Positions 62,697 through 64,000 of a DNA stretch of 64,000 bases are shown here, piece after piece. The notes beneath the pieces are model-generated. The model made no database searches and was not told the DNA's origin. It was given only the letters and a program-made list of their open reading frames with translations. Both the position numbers and the translations under genes were made by a program. Numbering within the stretch: position 1 is the first letter of the stretch; every line of letters starts with the position of its first letter. Source of the DNA: Corella eumyota (lineage: Eukaryota > Chordata > Ascidiacea > Phlebobranchia > Corellidae); assembly GCA_963082875.1 (NCBI GenBank), contig OY720101.1:6200001-6264000 (forward strand). Reading direction: 5' to 3'.

Positions 62697-64000
62697 TTAT
62701 TATTATTTTTATTCTTTCTAGTCCCAATTTTGAAAGAAGATATCTTTAGTTCCTTAAAATTTAAAAATCTCAAATTTTAGTATGTTGTTTATTATCAGAT
62801 TATATTATCATTCTCCTATTTACAACATTTAATTATCACTAATTACTAATTAATAGGTGTTTATTTATTAAAATTGAAAGTTTGTTATTTATTTTTTAAA
62901 TCTTGGCCATTTGTATATCATGATATAGGTAACTCAAAAATGAAATAAAATTTTAATTTTTATCACTAATTACTAATTAATAGGTGTTTATTTATTAAAA
63001 TTTAAAGATTGTTATTTATTTTTTAAATCTTGGCCATTTGTATATCATGATATCGGTAACTCAAAAATGAAATAAAATTTTAATTTTTATCACTAATTAA
63101 TAATTAATAGGTGTTTATTTATAAAAATTTAAAGATTGTTATTTATTTTTTAAATCTTGGCCAATTTGTATATCATGATATTACTAACTCAAAAACGAAT
63201 TAAAATTTTAATTTTTATCACTAATTACTAATTAATAGGTGTTTGTTTATTAAAATTTAAGGGTTGTTATTAACTTTTTAAATCTTGGTCAATTGTATAT
63301 CATGATATTACTAACTCAAAAATGAATTAAAATTAAAATTTTTATTACTAATTACTTATTAATGGGTGTTTGTTTATTCAAATTTAAAGATCGATATTAG
63401 GTTTTTAAATTTTGGTCGGTTATATCTTATTATATTTATGATTTCAAGATAATTAAAAAATAATTCTTGTTTGTTTGTTATATTAAATGCTGGTTTGTTA
63501 ATTAAAAACCAAAGGTATGCAATATCCTTAGTTAATGTTTATGCATATATTTTTTATTTATAAAATTTTATGTTAAAAATAATTAAATAATTTCGAACCA
63601 TATTTTATTTATCAAATAAATCTAGTTAATATTATTATTATTAATCTTTTCCAGTGTCTTATAAGCTGTAAATTTTGAGTTAACATTACTTTTGTTTGTG
63701 AACATTTACAGTTTTGAAATTTTAGTATGTTGTTTATTATCAGATTGTGTTATTATTCTCCTATTTACAACATTTAATTATCACTAATTACTAATTAATA
63801 GGTGTTTATTTATTACAATTTGAAGTTTGTTATTTATTTTTTAAATTTTGGCCCTTTGTATATTATGATATTGGTAACTCAAAAATAAATTAAAATTTTA
63901 ATTTTTTGCACTAATTACTAATTAATAGGTGTTTATTTAATAAAATTTAAAGATTGTTATTTATTTTTTAAATCTTGGCCATTTGTATATCATGATATTG
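62697..64000 (+). repeat. Type C unit and start of a further unit with subrepeats
   Basis: C unit 62697-63625 with about five 127-bp subrepeats. From 63626 a more diverged front (AATCTTTTCCAGTGTCTTATA) leads into at least two more subrepeats and off the window. Confidence 0.6.

Larger units (their letters stand above)
51293..64000 (+). repeat. Repeat block 2: head-to-tail mosaic units, runs off the window
   Basis: Same family as block 1, again all plus-oriented. Terminal CTAG positions are 52201, 53804, 54741, 55551, 56370, 57092, 58789, 59496, 61193, 61900, 62693 and 63622, plus one changed to CTAA at 53021. Type B short units dominate (707-722 bp between ends). Type C units, absent from block 1, begin TCTAGTCCCAATTTTGAAAG. 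No coding capacity is evident. Confidence 0.75.

Overview
The window looks like chordate invertebrate nuclear DNA, most likely a tunicate such as Ciona. It is very AT-rich. Genes are split into many small exons with short introns and clean GT/AG borders. The proteins are metazoan: EGF and SEA domains, an AMPD2-like AMP deaminase, and a butyrobetaine/trimethyllysine-type dioxygenase. The species call is an inference from gene style and protein similarity, not from a search. All exon borders were read by hand from splice signals and reading-frame continuity.

Layout. (1) 1-10786, minus strand: 5' part (30 exons, about 1620 residues) of a secreted protein I do not recognise. It is built from a six-exon cysteine-rich module present four times (the fourth runs off the window), with an EGF-EGF-SEA-EGF insert after the first module. 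(2) 10787-12889: intergenic, with a CCAAT box and GC box near 11.8 kb. (3) 12890-26463, minus strand: a complete AMP deaminase gene, 21 coding exons, 839 residues. (4) 27076-28630: two short non-autonomous DNA transposons, each with an exact 8-bp target duplication; one has a CG-rich core, the other is a long foldback. (5) 28.7-37.5 kb and 51.3-64 kb: two blocks of head-to-tail repeat units, all on the plus strand. They share one 3' terminus (a TTTCGAACCAT motif, a small hairpin, then CTAG) and are separated by a palindromic minisatellite. (6) 39308-43454, plus strand: a ten-exon, 405-residue 2-oxoglutarate/Fe(II) dioxygenase. (7) 43.9-44.6 kb: unrecognised, probably decayed coding fragments. 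(8) 45823-49659, minus strand: about 17 copies of a 231-bp unit, each shaped as one phase 1-1 exon plus an intron; about six copies carry stops or shifts. It is flanked by duplicated sequence. (9) 50941-50984: four perfect CRE palindromes at 12-bp spacing.

How the parts relate. I see no operon-like or pathway link between the three main genes. AMP deaminase (purine nucleotide balance), the dioxygenase (possibly carnitine synthesis) and the extracellular modular protein look like unrelated neighbours. The common theme is duplication at several scales: exon modules in the secreted protein, exon-intron cassettes in the 231-bp array, a 2404-bp tandem duplication in the second repeat block, and mosaic mobile-element-like units.

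Best candidates for something undescribed are the CTAG-terminated mosaic repeat family, the 231-bp exon-cassette array with its duplicated flanks, and the four-module secreted protein.
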